Source: Trichopria drosophilae
Taxonomy: Eukaryota; Arthropoda; Insecta; Hymenoptera; Diapriidae
Assembly: GCA_030407085.1 (NCBI GenBank)
Contig: CM059582.1
Span: forward strand, 91,562,501 to 91,626,500
Length of the DNA stretch: 64,000 nucleotides
Direction of reading: 5' to 3'
The notes below the pieces were generated by a model that worked only from the letters and a program-made list of their open reading frames with translations, did not search any database and was not told the origin of the DNA. Below, piece after piece: positions 43,465-53,745 of the stretch (its first letter is position 1; each line of letters starts with the position of its first letter). Made by a program: the position numbers and the translations under genes.

Positions 43465-44178
43465 CTACTCTCTCCGCCATGCAATCGGGTCCTCCCCGTC
43501 AGCGGCAGCCAGATCGAAGTCTCTGAAGGCCGCGAACGCTTCCGGTGTCAAGACGACCCCTTCCACGTTCCAGTCCTAAGCAGAACGGGCAGGGATGCCC
43601 ATGCAATCCAGGTCCCGGCGAGCGTCATAAAACGGACACTCGCACAGGACATGGGCCCAATCTTCGGCGCCAAGCTGGCAATCGCAAGCGGGCGACTCAG
43701 CAAATCCCCTCCTATGAAGGAACTCGCGGAGCGATCCATGGCCCGTCAGGAGGAATCCGGTGTTAAGCCCGAAATCGAGATGCCGAAGTTCGGCAACCCG
43801 ACTAGGCTCAGGGAAGAAGCATCGGGTCGTAGACCCTTCGCCGCAACCCTGCCACCGGTCCTTCCAACGGGACCACATTGCCTCTTCAACGCACTGCTTA
43901 GCGCGTTCCACCTCGGCACCCTGAAGGGGGGCGAACCCCCCATCAGCCCCGACCTTGCGCGCTCCTGGCCTGCCCACCGGATCGAGTAGCCCTTTGCGCG
44001 CGCAGCAGCCGAACTCCAGCAGCTGCACGTGAGGTCCCAGGGGAGGACCCCTGCCAGGACGGTCAACGCCTCCGTGGACACGGTCCGGTATACGGGTAAC
44101 ATGGCCAGCAGCACTGAACGCTGAACGCGATTCAGTGCCACTGCAGCCACGGAGCTGTTCCGGATCAGCACCGCCCAT
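43465..44178 (-). pseudogene. R1-clade ORF2 C-terminal domain
   Basis: One antisense frame gives RSVLLAMLPVYRTVSTEALT, VLAGVLPWDL; after a frameshift near 43990-44060 another gives MWSRWKDRW, TGHGSLREFLHRRGFAESPA and CDCQLGAEDWAHVLCECPFY. The C-x-C...H....C cluster is the C-terminal zinc motif of R1-type ORF2, thought to help bind the target or RNA. An in-frame TAG at 43588-43590 precedes the family-like ending DWNVEGVVLTPEAFAAF, and the true stop is at 43465-43467. Confidence 0.75.
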
Positions 44179-44407
44179 ACGGCCTGCCAGGGCCCTTCAA
44201 GATGCTCACCACCCAGGCCCTACTCTGACCCCACACACGGGGCGCCCGGCAGTGGCCTGCAAGCAGACGGCTACCGGGCGGCGGGGTATGCCCGGATATA
44301 GACCAAGGGTCCGGGCAGGCGCCGAAGCACGGGCCCTCTCGCGGGTCCCCGGCCCGCAAAAACCGGCTCCCCGCTCTGGAGAAACCCGCACCAGCCCCGC
44401 ACCTTCC

Positions 44408-45180
44408 CCCGGGTCTACCCAGAGTCTCCCCCCCCCCCCGGGTCTACCCAGAGTCTCCCCCCCCCCCCCCAGAACCACCCCAACCCCTGCGCGGCCAACT
44501 GCAACAGGGGGGACCCTACGCGGCCAACCGCACAGGGAGCCGGGGAGGAACCAGGGAGGGAGCTTCTGACCATGCCCGATTGATCCCGGGCGGTTCATCG
44601 GAGACCGGAGCCCCACCAAGGTGGCAGCACTTTGGCGGGTGGCCTCGCTGGCCACAATCCAGCAACGGCGCTCGGCGGGGGTGACCCGTAACGGTCTGGA
44701 ATTATCAGTGCCATGAGGGGGGGGGGCGGTAGGGCCACACCGGCGGTCCTATTGGGGGGGGGGGGGGGCAGGCGACACGCGGATAACTACCACCCGGTCG
44801 GGGGCGAGATTGATCACCAACGGGGAGGCCGGACACGGAGGCTGGCTGACCCCGTTGTGTCAAGGGGTGGCCCGTTGTGATATCCCGTGTAGTGGCCGGG
44901 TGCGGTTCTCTTCGGGTTCGTCGTCATCGAACTACCGGCCCGACAGGGTTCCTCGCACACCGGAATCGCCTCCTTCGGGGGGGGGGGGGGGGGTAAGGCG
45001 ATTCGGGCTACCTACCCCATTCGCCGTGGACGTCGGGCGGTTCGTGTAGCGCCGCGTCGGTGGTGGTGAGGGGGGGGGGGGGGGGGCTCGGCCCTCACAA
45101 ATTGGAGGGCGGAGAGGGGGCGTTTTTTGTGCCGGGGTGGGCCCAAACAAACTCCCGTTCTGGCGGGGGGGGGGGGGCAC
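44408..45180. repeat. cluster of C/G homopolymer runs
   Basis: A 31-base unit containing GGGTCTACCCAGAGTCTCCC is duplicated at 44411-44470, each copy ending in a long C run. G runs of about 10-20 follow near 44718, 44755, 44979, 45070 and 45166. In this AT-rich window the clustering is exceptional; run lengths are prone to assembly error. Confidence 0.7.
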
Positions 45181-45930
45181 GGCTGCGGGTTCGGTACTTC
45201 GGGGGGTCCCATCAAGAATCCCCCCCGCCGACCCCTCCGCTCCTCCTCCTAGACCAAGGCGCAGAAGTCCTCAATAGGGACTGGCGACTGTGAGAGGAGG
45301 GAAGGCGGGGCGAACGAGAAGAGTCTCCCCCGGTTGCGCGTTCTTCTGCGGAACGTCGGTGGGCTGGGGCGCGTCACCGTGTCCTCCCGACTCGGACTCA
45401 ACAAGTGGCGGATCCGCCTCCGGGGACATTGGCCGTTTTGGGTCCTCACAGGGGCGGAGCAAGCGCGGTCGCCCCTTTGGCTTCATCCGGCTCGTCCCGC
45501 GCCGTGCCCAGCTGCAGGGGTCGCAGGCAGGTGTGGCACGGCGTGACCGGGTCGTCCACGGTGGGCTGGGCGAACTTGATTCGCCCTACTTCGACCTGCT
45601 GGGGCAGGGCGCTGACCGCAGGGAGGGCGGGAGTCCGCCAGAGTGAGGGGCGGTAATGACGGGGGCGTCGCTGTTGGTGCTGGCGTCGGCGGCGGTTGAG
45701 CGTGGGCGGCTCTCCCGGGCCGGGTGAGGGTGACCTGGCAGGGCACTCTTGCCCAGCAGGTTTTTGGCCTTCTTTTCACCGTATGAAACAACTCTACATT
45801 GGTTGAGGGCGACTTAAAACATTGGGACAACATCATATTCCTTCACCAAAGTGATGTAACCTACTTAAAATAAATCGACATCTTCAGTAGGGTCCCTCAA
45901 AGATAGAGGTACCAGTGCAGCAGCTAGGCT

Positions 45931-46446
45931 CTACGGGCCCGTAGTATGAGTGCGCCGGCGAAAGGGGGACATGCGGCGTTGTCGTCTTGCGCGGGTGACC
46001 CGGGCGCCTACGGTTCGGCCGTCTCCGGTGGCCTTATCGCTCAGGGTGCCTCGCTGCGGCGTGGCATGCTGATAACCTCGTTCGGACATTGGGTACCCTG
46101 TCGGGGCTGTTTCGGTGGTCGACCGCGACGACGCGGCAAAGGTCCCACCCCCACCGAGTTCCGAATCATCACTTGGCTGGGAACCCGAATGGTTCTCGGG
46201 TGTCGGAGGCGAAGCGGTTAGGTCGCTTCTCGAACTATCCCCGACGTCGGGGGCGTGATAGGGCTTCAAGTCCTTAATATGCGCTCTAGGGTTCCGACGA
46301 CTATCCGGGTCGTTAAGTTCGAAAACGTCGGGGGAGATTACTCGGAGTATACGATGCGGACCACGAAATTTAGGCGCAAGTTTGGCCGCAAAATTTTGAA
46401 CTCCCGACGACAGGAATCGTATGCGCCGTAGCACTAAATCACCCAC
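45931..46446 (-). pseudogene. Gypsy-2 integrase C-terminus
   Basis: MGDLVLRRIRFLSSGVQNF and LAPKFRGPHRILRVISPDVF, then ELNDPDSRRNPRAHIKDLKP form the GPY/F-type C-terminal module of Gypsy integrase, which binds DNA. It is followed by a long, low-complexity tail rich in S, T, P and R with TETAPTGYPMSERGYQHATP. The module is open but detached from the core by frameshifts near 46450-46560. The same tail is recognisable at 24676-25020 in Gypsy-1. Confidence 0.8.
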
Positions 46447-46565
46447 CTTATATACTCGACCTCACGATCGGAGCGGTTATAATACTCGGCTTGGCGCGTC
46501 GCGGCGCGCTCAAGGTTACGATGTACCCAGTCGTGAATAAGAGGTAGACTCCTCATCCGATCACG

Positions 46566-47255
46566 TCAGAACTCAGGGTCCTTAGGTAGTGTGAGCGGAG
46601 GAGGGGGAAGGTCAGTACACAAATTTCTAATAGCTACTGGATTGCGGCCATAGTTCAGAAACGCAAGGGTCATTTTGGTTGACGACTGGACAGCCGTATT
46701 CAGGGCGAACGTAAGTTCCTCTATGTGCGCGTTCCAGTCGCGATGATCGTGTGAAACGAAGGTGCACATCATCGTTTTGAGGGTTCTATTCACCCTCTCG
46801 TCTGGGTTCGCCTGGGCGTGGTAGTTATATATTATACCTAACTGATTCAGATGGGACTGCACGTGTGAGTTATCATATTGCTTCGCATTATCTGACAAAA
46901 AATACCTCGAACAATCCCATCGATTGATAATTAGACTATCAAAGACGGCCATGATGGCTGCTCCTGTGGTAGCCCGAAGGGGTTTCACTTCTACGTATTA
47001 GGTGAACATGTCTTGAACACCTACTATGAACTGGTTTTGACGCGTGCTGGGGGGGGGGGGGCGTTCCCATGACATCGGAACTGATCGTCATCCAGGGACC
47101 TTCCGTGGTTCTTTCTCGCATGAGTTCGGCAGAGGCCTGCTGGGAGACTTTTTGCCTCTGACATGCGGGACATCGTGCGACGAAGGCAGTGACGTCCTGG
47201 AAAACGCCGGGCCAATATTAGTCTTGGATAAGACGGTGGTATGTCTTATCCACTC
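46566..47255 (-). pseudogene. Gypsy-2 integrase zinc domain and core
   Basis: Between 47255 and 47110 shifted frames give GHLGVDKTYHRLIQ (partly across the boundary) and ARCPACQRQKVSQQA, the HHCC motif. At 46939-47121 a frame has DDDQFRCHG / ISSDVMGT, the first catalytic aspartate region, disrupted by a G run at 47050-47061. The frame 46566-46988 carries YFLSDNAKQYDNS (second D) and ANPDERVNRTLKTMM (E), then the ALNTAVQSSTK segment. All elements of the DDE core can be seen, but in several frames. Confidence 0.78.
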
Positions 47256-47729
47256 CTAAGTGGCTGGCTTGCGGGCTATCGTGTGCATCGCTGAGGGCAC
47301 GTTTCCGCGGGGAGGACGAGTTTCCAGGCATCGAGATCGGTGAGAATAGACTCGATAGACCGGGTGGGGTCTATGGAAATATATTCGGTCATCCTCGATT
47401 CTCCAATCAGGATACTTCGAAGGAAAATTCCGAATATTTTCCATCTTCTGTGTATACCACGGGTCCGCGGTATCCCCCAGGTCGCAACGAGATGTATCGA
47501 CGTTCTCGTACATCCTGGAGAGGGCGTCGGGCACCACGTTGAGGGTGCCTTTTCGATGCTCTATTTTCATGTCATAGGTCTGCATGATTAGGGCCCACCG
47601 CGCCAATCTCCCGGTCGGGTCACGCAAATTTCTGAGCCACTGCAGACTACTATGATCTGTAATCACCCGAAAGTGTGTCCCTTCGACATAGGGTCGATAC
47701 TTCTTCACGGCCCAGAGGACGGCGAGGCA
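47256..47729 (-). pseudogene. Gypsy-2 RNase H and connection
   Basis: Continues the frame of 47730-48191 after an in-frame TAG (47730-47732): KKYRPYVEGTHFRVITDHSS and LQWLRNLRDPTGRLARWALI, then GTLNVVPDALSRMY, the end of the RNase H domain, which degrades the RNA strand during reverse transcription. It runs into SKYPDWRIEDDRIYFHRPHP, the same linker at which BEL/Pao entered Gypsy-1. A frameshift near 47310 ends the frame. Confidence 0.8.
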
Positions 47730-48191
47730 CTATTTCTCCGTGACGGTATACCTCCGTTCAACCTTGGTGAGCACGCGACTAGCAAAACTAATCGGGTGCC
47801 CGTTACCGGCTATCTCTTGGGTGATTACCGTCCCGGTCGCAAAGTCGCTCGCATCCGTCTGAATCGTGAAGGGAACATCGACATTTGGGCGTGCTAAGAC
47901 GGGGGTGCGGGTGAGAGAGTCACGGGGGGACTCGAAAGCAGACTGCAGCTCCGGATCCCACACCCAGAGAGTATTCTTTGTCAACAGCTTGGTCAGATGA
48001 ACGCGATCACGTGAAAGATCTGGGAGAAAGCGCGAGTACCACCCTACCATCCCTAAAAAGCGCCGCAGCTGTTTGAGATTGGTTGGGGGCGGGAATTCGA
48101 GAACGCGGTCGACCTTGTCCGGATCCGTCTTCAAACCGTCTCGGTTTAGTACAATGCCGAGGTACTTTACCTCGTCCCCGGAAGAATTCAC
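47730..48191 (-). pseudogene. Gypsy-2 RT thumb and RNase H start
   Basis: DEVKYLGIVLNRDGLKTDPD, KVDRVLEFPPPTNLKQLRRF, LGMVGWYSRFLPDLS and FTIQTDASDFATGTVITQ are the thumb/connection and RNase H entry motifs of Gypsy polymerases (the D of TDAS is catalytic). The upstream palm is in the frame that ends at 48259; frameshifts near 48185 separate them. The frame ends at TAG 47730-47732, after YTVTEK, where the family has a glutamate codon. Confidence 0.82.
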
Positions 48192-48258
48192 TCTTTTCCA
48201 GGTTTAATACCAATCCGGCGTTGCGCAGGACAAGTCTCAGGTAACGGAAGTGGTCCTC

Positions 48259-49236
48259 CTAATCGTCCGTGGCGATGATGATGTCATCTAGGTACGCGAA
48301 GACGTGGGGTTCCCACGCTGTATCGATGAGGCGGTCCACTAATCGCTGAAATGTCGCCGGCGCGTTAGTGAGCCCAAAAGACATCCGTTTAAACTGAAAT
48401 AAACCGAGACCGGGGACAGCGTAAGCGGTAATGGGCCGACTGTTAGGTGCTACTGGCACCTGAAAGTAGGCCTGGCTGAGATCGAGTGTGGTGATGCATT
48501 GGGCCCGACTCAACCCAGACAGAATCCTAGCCATCGAGAGGAGAGGGTATGCATCCTTCCTCGTTATTTTGGTTACGTCTCGGAATTCTACGCAGAACCT
48601 AAAAGTCGCATTCGACTTCCGGACGATAACGGGGTTGCTCATCCAGGGGCTCGCGGAGCGTTCGATGATGCCAATATTCATGTTTAGCCGCTGGAGGAGG
48701 GCGGTATACCCTCTCTTGATTTGCGGCCCCCTCCACTTGTCGACCGATCCGTAGTAAATCGGCGAAATCGAGAACGGAGTCTTGCTCGATTTTTCTTGCG
48801 AGACCGGGACGCAAGTTTTGGACCGCAATGTCCAGCTGTTCTTCTCGAGAAGGGGGAAAGCAAGCAAATTAAAAAGACTACGTAAAGCCACTAAATACTC
48901 GCGGATAGGCTCTTCGGGTCCCTGTGTGCCTAAGGTGATCTCCCTCTTAATACTGGCCTCTAGATGGCGTTGGCTGAACGCGTCGCGAAAATAACGTCCA
49001 AAGCCGGGATACGTATGCCAGCTTGACTTCTCAACCCGGTACCAGTTGAGGGCTGATCCCTTGAACGCTTCACGTAGGGCGCGCAGGAGGTCCTCCTCCG
49101 GCAGATTCCGACTAGTGACGTATTCACCCAATTTGACGAGGAACTCCTCCGCGTCCTCCCCCTCCTCGCCGGAATAACGGGGTCCGTACGTCCTCCAATG
49201 CTCAATGGCAGTCTTCTGCCATCGGACACCGGGCAT
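48259..49236 (-). pseudogene. Gypsy-2 Gag fused in frame to RT by deletion
   Basis: 325-codon antisense frame. Residues ~1-125 are the Gag capsid domain (AIEHWRTYGPRYSGEEGEDA, ALREAFKGSALNWYRVE, RYFRDAFSQRH, EPIREYLVALRSLFN). From ~165 the same frame is reverse transcriptase: RGYTALLQRLNMNIGIIERS, SPWMSNPVIVRKSN, ITTLDLSQAYFQVPVA (palm D), FGLTNAPATFQRLVD and AYLDDIIIATDD (YLDD active site). Zinc knuckles and protease that normally lie between are missing, while the frame stays open across the joint. TAG at 48259-48261 ends it where the family continues with HFRYLRLVLRNAG. Confidence 0.85.
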
Positions 49237-49569
49237 CGAGAGGCTGGGGTTGATGAATCCACCAGCTGTGGACGCATTACCGTCGGGGTGATGCGAGGTT
49301 TGGGGGTGACCGAGCCGCGTACTGTTTGGGGGCTAAAGCGGAGACATATTATACGTCAGATCGGCAGGAAAGTGGACATGTGACGTGTGTGCGTTCGGGC
49401 GACGGGAGGGGCGTTGCCCCGCCATTACCGGACGGGAGGGGGCGGGAGGCTCCACCTGTCGCGAATAGAAATCGTCACGATTCTGGGTGGCGATCTCCCC
49501 TGACCACTGTGGGTGTGGTGCTTCCCGTACTCCGAGAGTGACGGCATCACGTCGGAGAAATTCGGGGGC

Positions 49570-50291
49570 CTAAAGAGTAGGATCGCGTGACCCGTTCGGC
49601 GGGTGGTTACCCTCGATTAGCGCGCTGGACGGATTATGGCTGATATTTACCGGTACATCCCGTCGAGGCGCATCTTCGCGTTGTGCGTCGCGAAGGGGGA
49701 CTATGTACCCTTCATTGGGCCTATCGACCGGGTACGTGGTTGCATCTGCCGAGAGCACCGAAAACCGGTAGCTCTCTTCCCCAAATGAGATCGGGTCCCT
49801 TTAATGAGCGCGCGATTGGTCAGACGGGAGACCGTATGTAGGCAACACTGAAGTTCCTAACCGAATTGCCCGCTGGGTTCGACGGGATCAAGATGGGTGG
49901 CCTCAAGAGATCCACTTAACATGCTCCCATAGAGGGGGCAACTTACAGCCTCGGACAGCGTATAAGGGGGGTGGTCGCCTCGTCCATCTGCGTTTCTATC
50001 CCATTCGACCGGAGTGTCCGGGAACCGCTGCAAGATCGTATGTCTTACGAGCCGATCTCGTACCACCTCTATCGGCCCGGATATTAACAATTCGGCTTTG
50101 TCGCAGCGACCGATAAGGTCACGTAAATCGATTACTCGGTCGATTTCTGCCCGAATTGACGAAATTTGTTCCGGGCTGGCGATGCGTCGCCCTGCCGCAC
50201 GAGAGGGCGTGACGTGGGTAGCGGTTGCCGTATACGACACGGGCGCGGTCGTGATTGTGAAATGTCCCGTTGCAGTGGTTGGCGACACCAC
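49570..50291 (-). pseudogene. Gypsy-2 Gag N-terminal region
   Basis: Antisense frame 49857-50291 (SPEQISSIRAEIDRVIDLRD, LIGRCDKAELLISGP) and frame 49570-49758 (TYPVDRPNEGYIVPL) lie upstream of the Gag capsid domain. They are helical and charged with no named motif, as is common in Gypsy Gag N-termini. Assignment depends on position. A stop at 49857 and frameshifts break continuity. Confidence 0.5.
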
Positions 50292-50299
50292 CGTTAACG

Positions 50300-50966
50300 T
50301 GGGTATTGTCGTTACGGGGGAAGAAACGGGGGTGTACTCGAAAGAATTTTTCCGCGATTGTTATGACAATTAATACTGCAATAAGGGAAACCGTGGAAGC
50401 GTAACGGTAGGTAGTGGAGATAGGTATCGGAATCTAATCGTTAATCACTACCGGAAATACTGAAACCTAAAAAGATCCTAACAGGTCGGACGCTTTTTAA
50501 GGTAGCGATGCAACTCGAGGTTCTACGTCGAGTTACCCGATTCAACGATCGCGCAACCTGCAGTCCGATACAGGCAAAACGGAAAAAAAGTATATAAACG
50601 AAAGATCCACGCGGTGAAAACCGTTCCGAAAGGGGATACCTTCTTTATTTAAGCTCGGATTGGGCGAAACCGGAAATTACGGCGTTCTCGACTCAATATA
50701 TTGTATTTGGAAAATAAACTCAAAATTCAAAAACAAGGGGAAATCAAACCCAAAACTTTAAACTCCGAATAGCGGGTGAAAATTATCCGTTATACTCAGT
50801 AATGAAATGACGGGTGCACGTTTGCAAAAAAAAATATATAATACGGGAGCGCGAATCGCGATGGGGGAATTGGAATTCTTATTTCCTATTAAAAATATTC
50901 GACTCGCTGCACTGGTACCTGGAACTTAAGGAAAATAACATTTCTGCAACTTATGAGCACATATGT

Positions 50967-50970
<4 letters not shown>
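50300..50970. other. no gene recognised; possible remains of a Gypsy-2 5' LTR
   Basis: Mixed-composition sequence upstream of Gypsy-2 gag. I could not match it to the 3' end of Gypsy-1 or Gypsy-2, so an LTR is not demonstrated. Confidence 0.4.

Positions 50971-50971
<1 letters not shown>

Positions 50972-51033
<62 letters not shown>
50972..51033. repeat. AT dinucleotide microsatellite
   Basis: About 31 uninterrupted AT units, directly followed by TTAGGGTGGTTCAAAAAAAG, the end of the adjacent repeat. Confidence 0.95.
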
Positions 51034-51036
<3 letters not shown>

Positions 51037-51404
51037 GGTGGTTCAAAAAAAGAAAAAGGTCAAAATTGCTTACGGACATGGGTCTATTCGATTGAGAATA
51101 AAAAAACAAAACTTTTTTTCTGACGTGAAAAAATTCCTCGAGTCGAAGAAGACGACACGCAAGGCGCTCGAAGTTGACCATTTCATAAATACAACAAATA
51201 ATAATCATTTTTCATTTAAAATGAAATATATTAGTTCAAATCGTTCTACATTGCCTATTCGGGGGTTTTCGAGGTCGATGATCACGATTCTGAGGTCAGA
51301 ATTGCATTTTCAAATTCCGTGAACGTAGATAGAACGTTGAGCGGACGTAGCTCAAACATAAGTTTTATTGGATCCAGGGGCGAATCCAGTCCCTCTTATA
51401 CCTA

Positions 51405-52030
51405 AAATAGGCAGCGTGAACAAATTGAAAAAAAAAAATGAATTTTAAACCTAAAGTAGGCAGCGCGGACTGGGTTTAAAAAATAAAATCCTAAACCTAA
51501 AATACACAGCGCGGAGCTAGTTAAATAATGTAATTCTAAATGTCAAATAGGTAGCTCAGACCGAGTTAAATAATGATATCCTACACCTAAAATACGCAGC
51601 GCGGACAAATTTAAAAAACTTAATTTTAAACCTAAAATAGGCAACGCGGACCGAGTTAGTTATTGAAATCCTCAAACTAAAATAGGCTGCGCGGTCCGAG
51701 TTTATGAAATAAAATCCTTAACCTAAAATACGCAACGCAGACCGAGTTTAAAATACAAAATCCTAACCCTAAAATAGGCTGCGCGGACCGAGTTAATCAA
51801 TGAAATCCTAAATGAATAATACACAACGCGGACCTAGTGTAAAAAATGTAATCCTAAACCTAAAATAGGCAGCGTAAACCGATTTAAAACAATCAAACCT
51901 AAACCTAAAATCGGCAGCGTGTTCTAATTTAAAAGAACTGAATTCTAAACTTAAAATAGGCAGCGCGGATCAAGGTAACAAAATAAAATCCAAGACTTAA
52001 AATAGGTAGCGCGAACCAATTTTATAATAT
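51405..52030 (+). repeat. ~46-bp tandem repeat, about 14 copies (GGCAGCGCGGACCGAG)
   Basis: Consensus parts: ATCCTAAACCTAAAATAGGC then AGCGCGGACCGAGTTTAAAA. Copies of the core occur near 51411, 51459, 51505, 51550, 51590, 51640, 51683, 51733, 51777, 51820, 51870, 51913, 51960 and 52006. Divergence between units is moderate. The core is shared with the foldback arms at 18.6 and 22.3 kb. Confidence 0.85.
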
Positions 52031-52089
52031 AAAATCATAGCATATTCATTTTTCATTAGGGAATCACGCAAAGGTATGATTTTGCTCTG

Positions 52090-52253
52090 TACTCTCTAAA
52101 TTTTAATCAGCGGAACGCACTGTGAATCTGCGACTATTCACTGATTTTCAGTCAAAAATTACTGTTAATTCATTCAGCGGTTGATTTTGGACTGAAAATC
52201 AGAGAATAGTCGCTGACTCAGAGTAATTTCCGCTGATTAAAATGCAGAGAGTA
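52090..52253. mobile_element. 164-bp palindromic MITE
   Basis: TACTCTCTAAATTTTAATCA at the left pairs with TGATTAAAATGCAGAGAGTA at the right; the inner words GCGACTATTC and GATTTTCAGTC pair with GACTGAAAATC and GAATAGTCGC. It is nearly a full-length hairpin and carries no gene. Confidence 0.75.
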
Positions 52254-52844
52254 TGGACCAAACATATTAATTCGCTTTCTGGCAGGTTAGGTTAGGTTAC
52301 TTTATATTGTACCAGGTGTACCAGGTCAATCTATTCTGCTAATTAATAACAAAAGTTTGTAAATTTAATGAAAGATGATCAAAGTTATATATTTATTGCT
52401 TTAACAATGTTGCTGCGATTAATAAATCGTTTATAAATCTTTTCAAAAAAATTATACATCGACATAACATTTGTAAACCTAGTTAAAACATTAGTAAATC
52501 GGCAAAAAAGTCGGTAAATCAATAAATAGTTATTTTCGATACAAGTGATTTTTATGCGAATGTGATTGCAACACTCGCCTTCGGCTCGTGCCACAACCTT
52601 CACATTTTCAGAAAAAACATTTATGCACATGTGCCGAACAATATTTTTCGACAGAAAGTGCGGAAATTGTGATTTTATGTTCACAACTGTGTGAAAAATC
52701 GAATTTTAGGCACATCATATCAAAAATACAAAGCTTCCTCTATAAAGAAGCAAAATAGTAAATTAACTTAAGAAATTAGTAATTTGATTAAAAAAACAGT
52801 AAATCAATTTTAAAAACTTTTTAAAAATTGGTACATAAGGGTTC

Positions 52845-53125
52845 CTGGGGCACTGATAACGAATCTGAACTCAGATTTTGAAAATTCAAAATGGCGGATT
52901 CAAGATGGCGGACCAAAACGTAAAAAGTCACATGATTCATATGAAACTGTGTATTCGGGTGTTTTCAGGGTCGCTGAGTACGAATCGGGATCCAGATTTA
53001 GAAAATTTAAAATGGCGGATTTAAGATGGCCGAAAAAAATTTCAAGTCACTTGATCCAGATGAAACTCGGGAGTATTTAGGGTCGCTGATTACAAATCGG
53101 AATTCGAATTAAGAAAATTCAAATT
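52845..53125 (+). repeat. three units of the GTCGCTGATTACAAATC / AAAATGGCGGA dispersed repeat
   Basis: Anchor words (ACTGATAACGAATCTGA, CGCTGAGTACGAATCGG, CGCTGATTACAAATCGG) are at about 52851, 52973 and 53083, spacing ~110-120, each with AAAATTCAAAATGGCGGAT or close. Same family as 3920-4290. Confidence 0.7.
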
Positions 53126-53745
53126 AGAATTCATTATTTTTAAATAGGACCGTCAATTGTAGGTTTCTCCCTCCGCGCTTCGTATTTTAGATTTCAGAGG
53201 AACTGGATCCGCCCTTGGGTCCAATAAAACTTATGGTTGAGCTACGTCCGCTCGAGTTTCTTTAGGTTTGTGTATTAATATTTTTACGAGATCTGCTCAA
53301 GTTATTTTATGTTTAGGGATGAAATTTGTTATCTTTTCATGGGCAATTGAACGGCAGTCGGATTCACGGGATTTGAAAATGCAATTCTGACCTCAGAATC
53401 GTGATCATTGACCTCGAAAACCCCCCGAGTAGGCAATGTAGAGCAATTTTAACCAATATTTTGGAGATTTTATAAATTATCCCCTCAGAAGGGTTCACCC
53501 AGGATGTGAAAATGAAATTTTGACATCGGAATCGTGATCAGCGACCTCGAAAACCCCCGAGTAGGTAATTTAGAACGATTTGAACTAATATGTTTCATTT
53601 TAAATGAAAAATGATTATTATTTTTTGTATTTATGAAATGGTCAACTTCGAGCGCCTTGCGCGCCGTCTTCTTCGACTCGCGGAATTTTTTGACATGAGA
53701 AAAAAAGATTTGTTTTTTTATTCTCAATCGAATAGACATGGAGGC

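Larger units (their letters stand above)
42342..45835 (-). mobile_element. R1-like LINE remnant in a GC-rich, G-run-rich island
   Basis: The antisense C-terminal domain of an R1-clade polymerase lies at 43465-44171. Sequence downstream (43465 towards ~42960) is GC-rich 3' UTR-like DNA; sequence upstream (44200-45830) lacks RT and endonuclease motifs, but an antisense frame near 45480-45650 (AQPTVDDPVTPCHTCLRPLQ) may belong to ORF1. The element has therefore lost most of ORF2. Boundaries are approximate; 42342-42960 is GC-rich but I recognise nothing in its open frames. Confidence 0.55.
45912..50300 (-). mobile_element. Gypsy-2: internally deleted Gypsy LTR element
   Basis: Antisense gag-pol with gag at about 48.9-50.3 kb, RT-RNase H at 47.26-48.74 kb and integrase at 45.93-47.26 kb. 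Zinc knuckles and protease between gag and RT are deleted. The 3' boundary is marked by TGCAGCAGCTAGGCTCTACG at 45916, shared with Gypsy-1; only a short piece of 3' LTR remains, and no matching 5' LTR was recognised between 50.3 and 50.95 kb. Confidence 0.85.
51034..53745. mobile_element. foldback-type composite repeat with inverted arms
   Basis: 51078-51320 (GTCTATTCGATTGAGAATAA, AAGGCGCTCGAAGTTGACCA, TTTAAAATGAAATATATTAG) is the reverse complement of 53500-53739 with few mismatches. The next inner segment 51335-51400 (GAGCGGACGTAGCTCAAACA, AAGTTTTATTGGA) is the reverse complement of 53198-53262. A further copy of the innermost arm unit lies inverted at 53385-53455. Between the arms are a 14-copy tandem array, a MITE and units of the CGCTGATTACGAATC repeat. 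No coding frame for a transposase is present. Confidence 0.75.

Noticed and set aside
45290..45656. Several overlapping plus-strand frames in the G-rich island
   Set aside because: They depend on homopolymer lengths and carry only G, R, P and S-rich low-complexity sequence.
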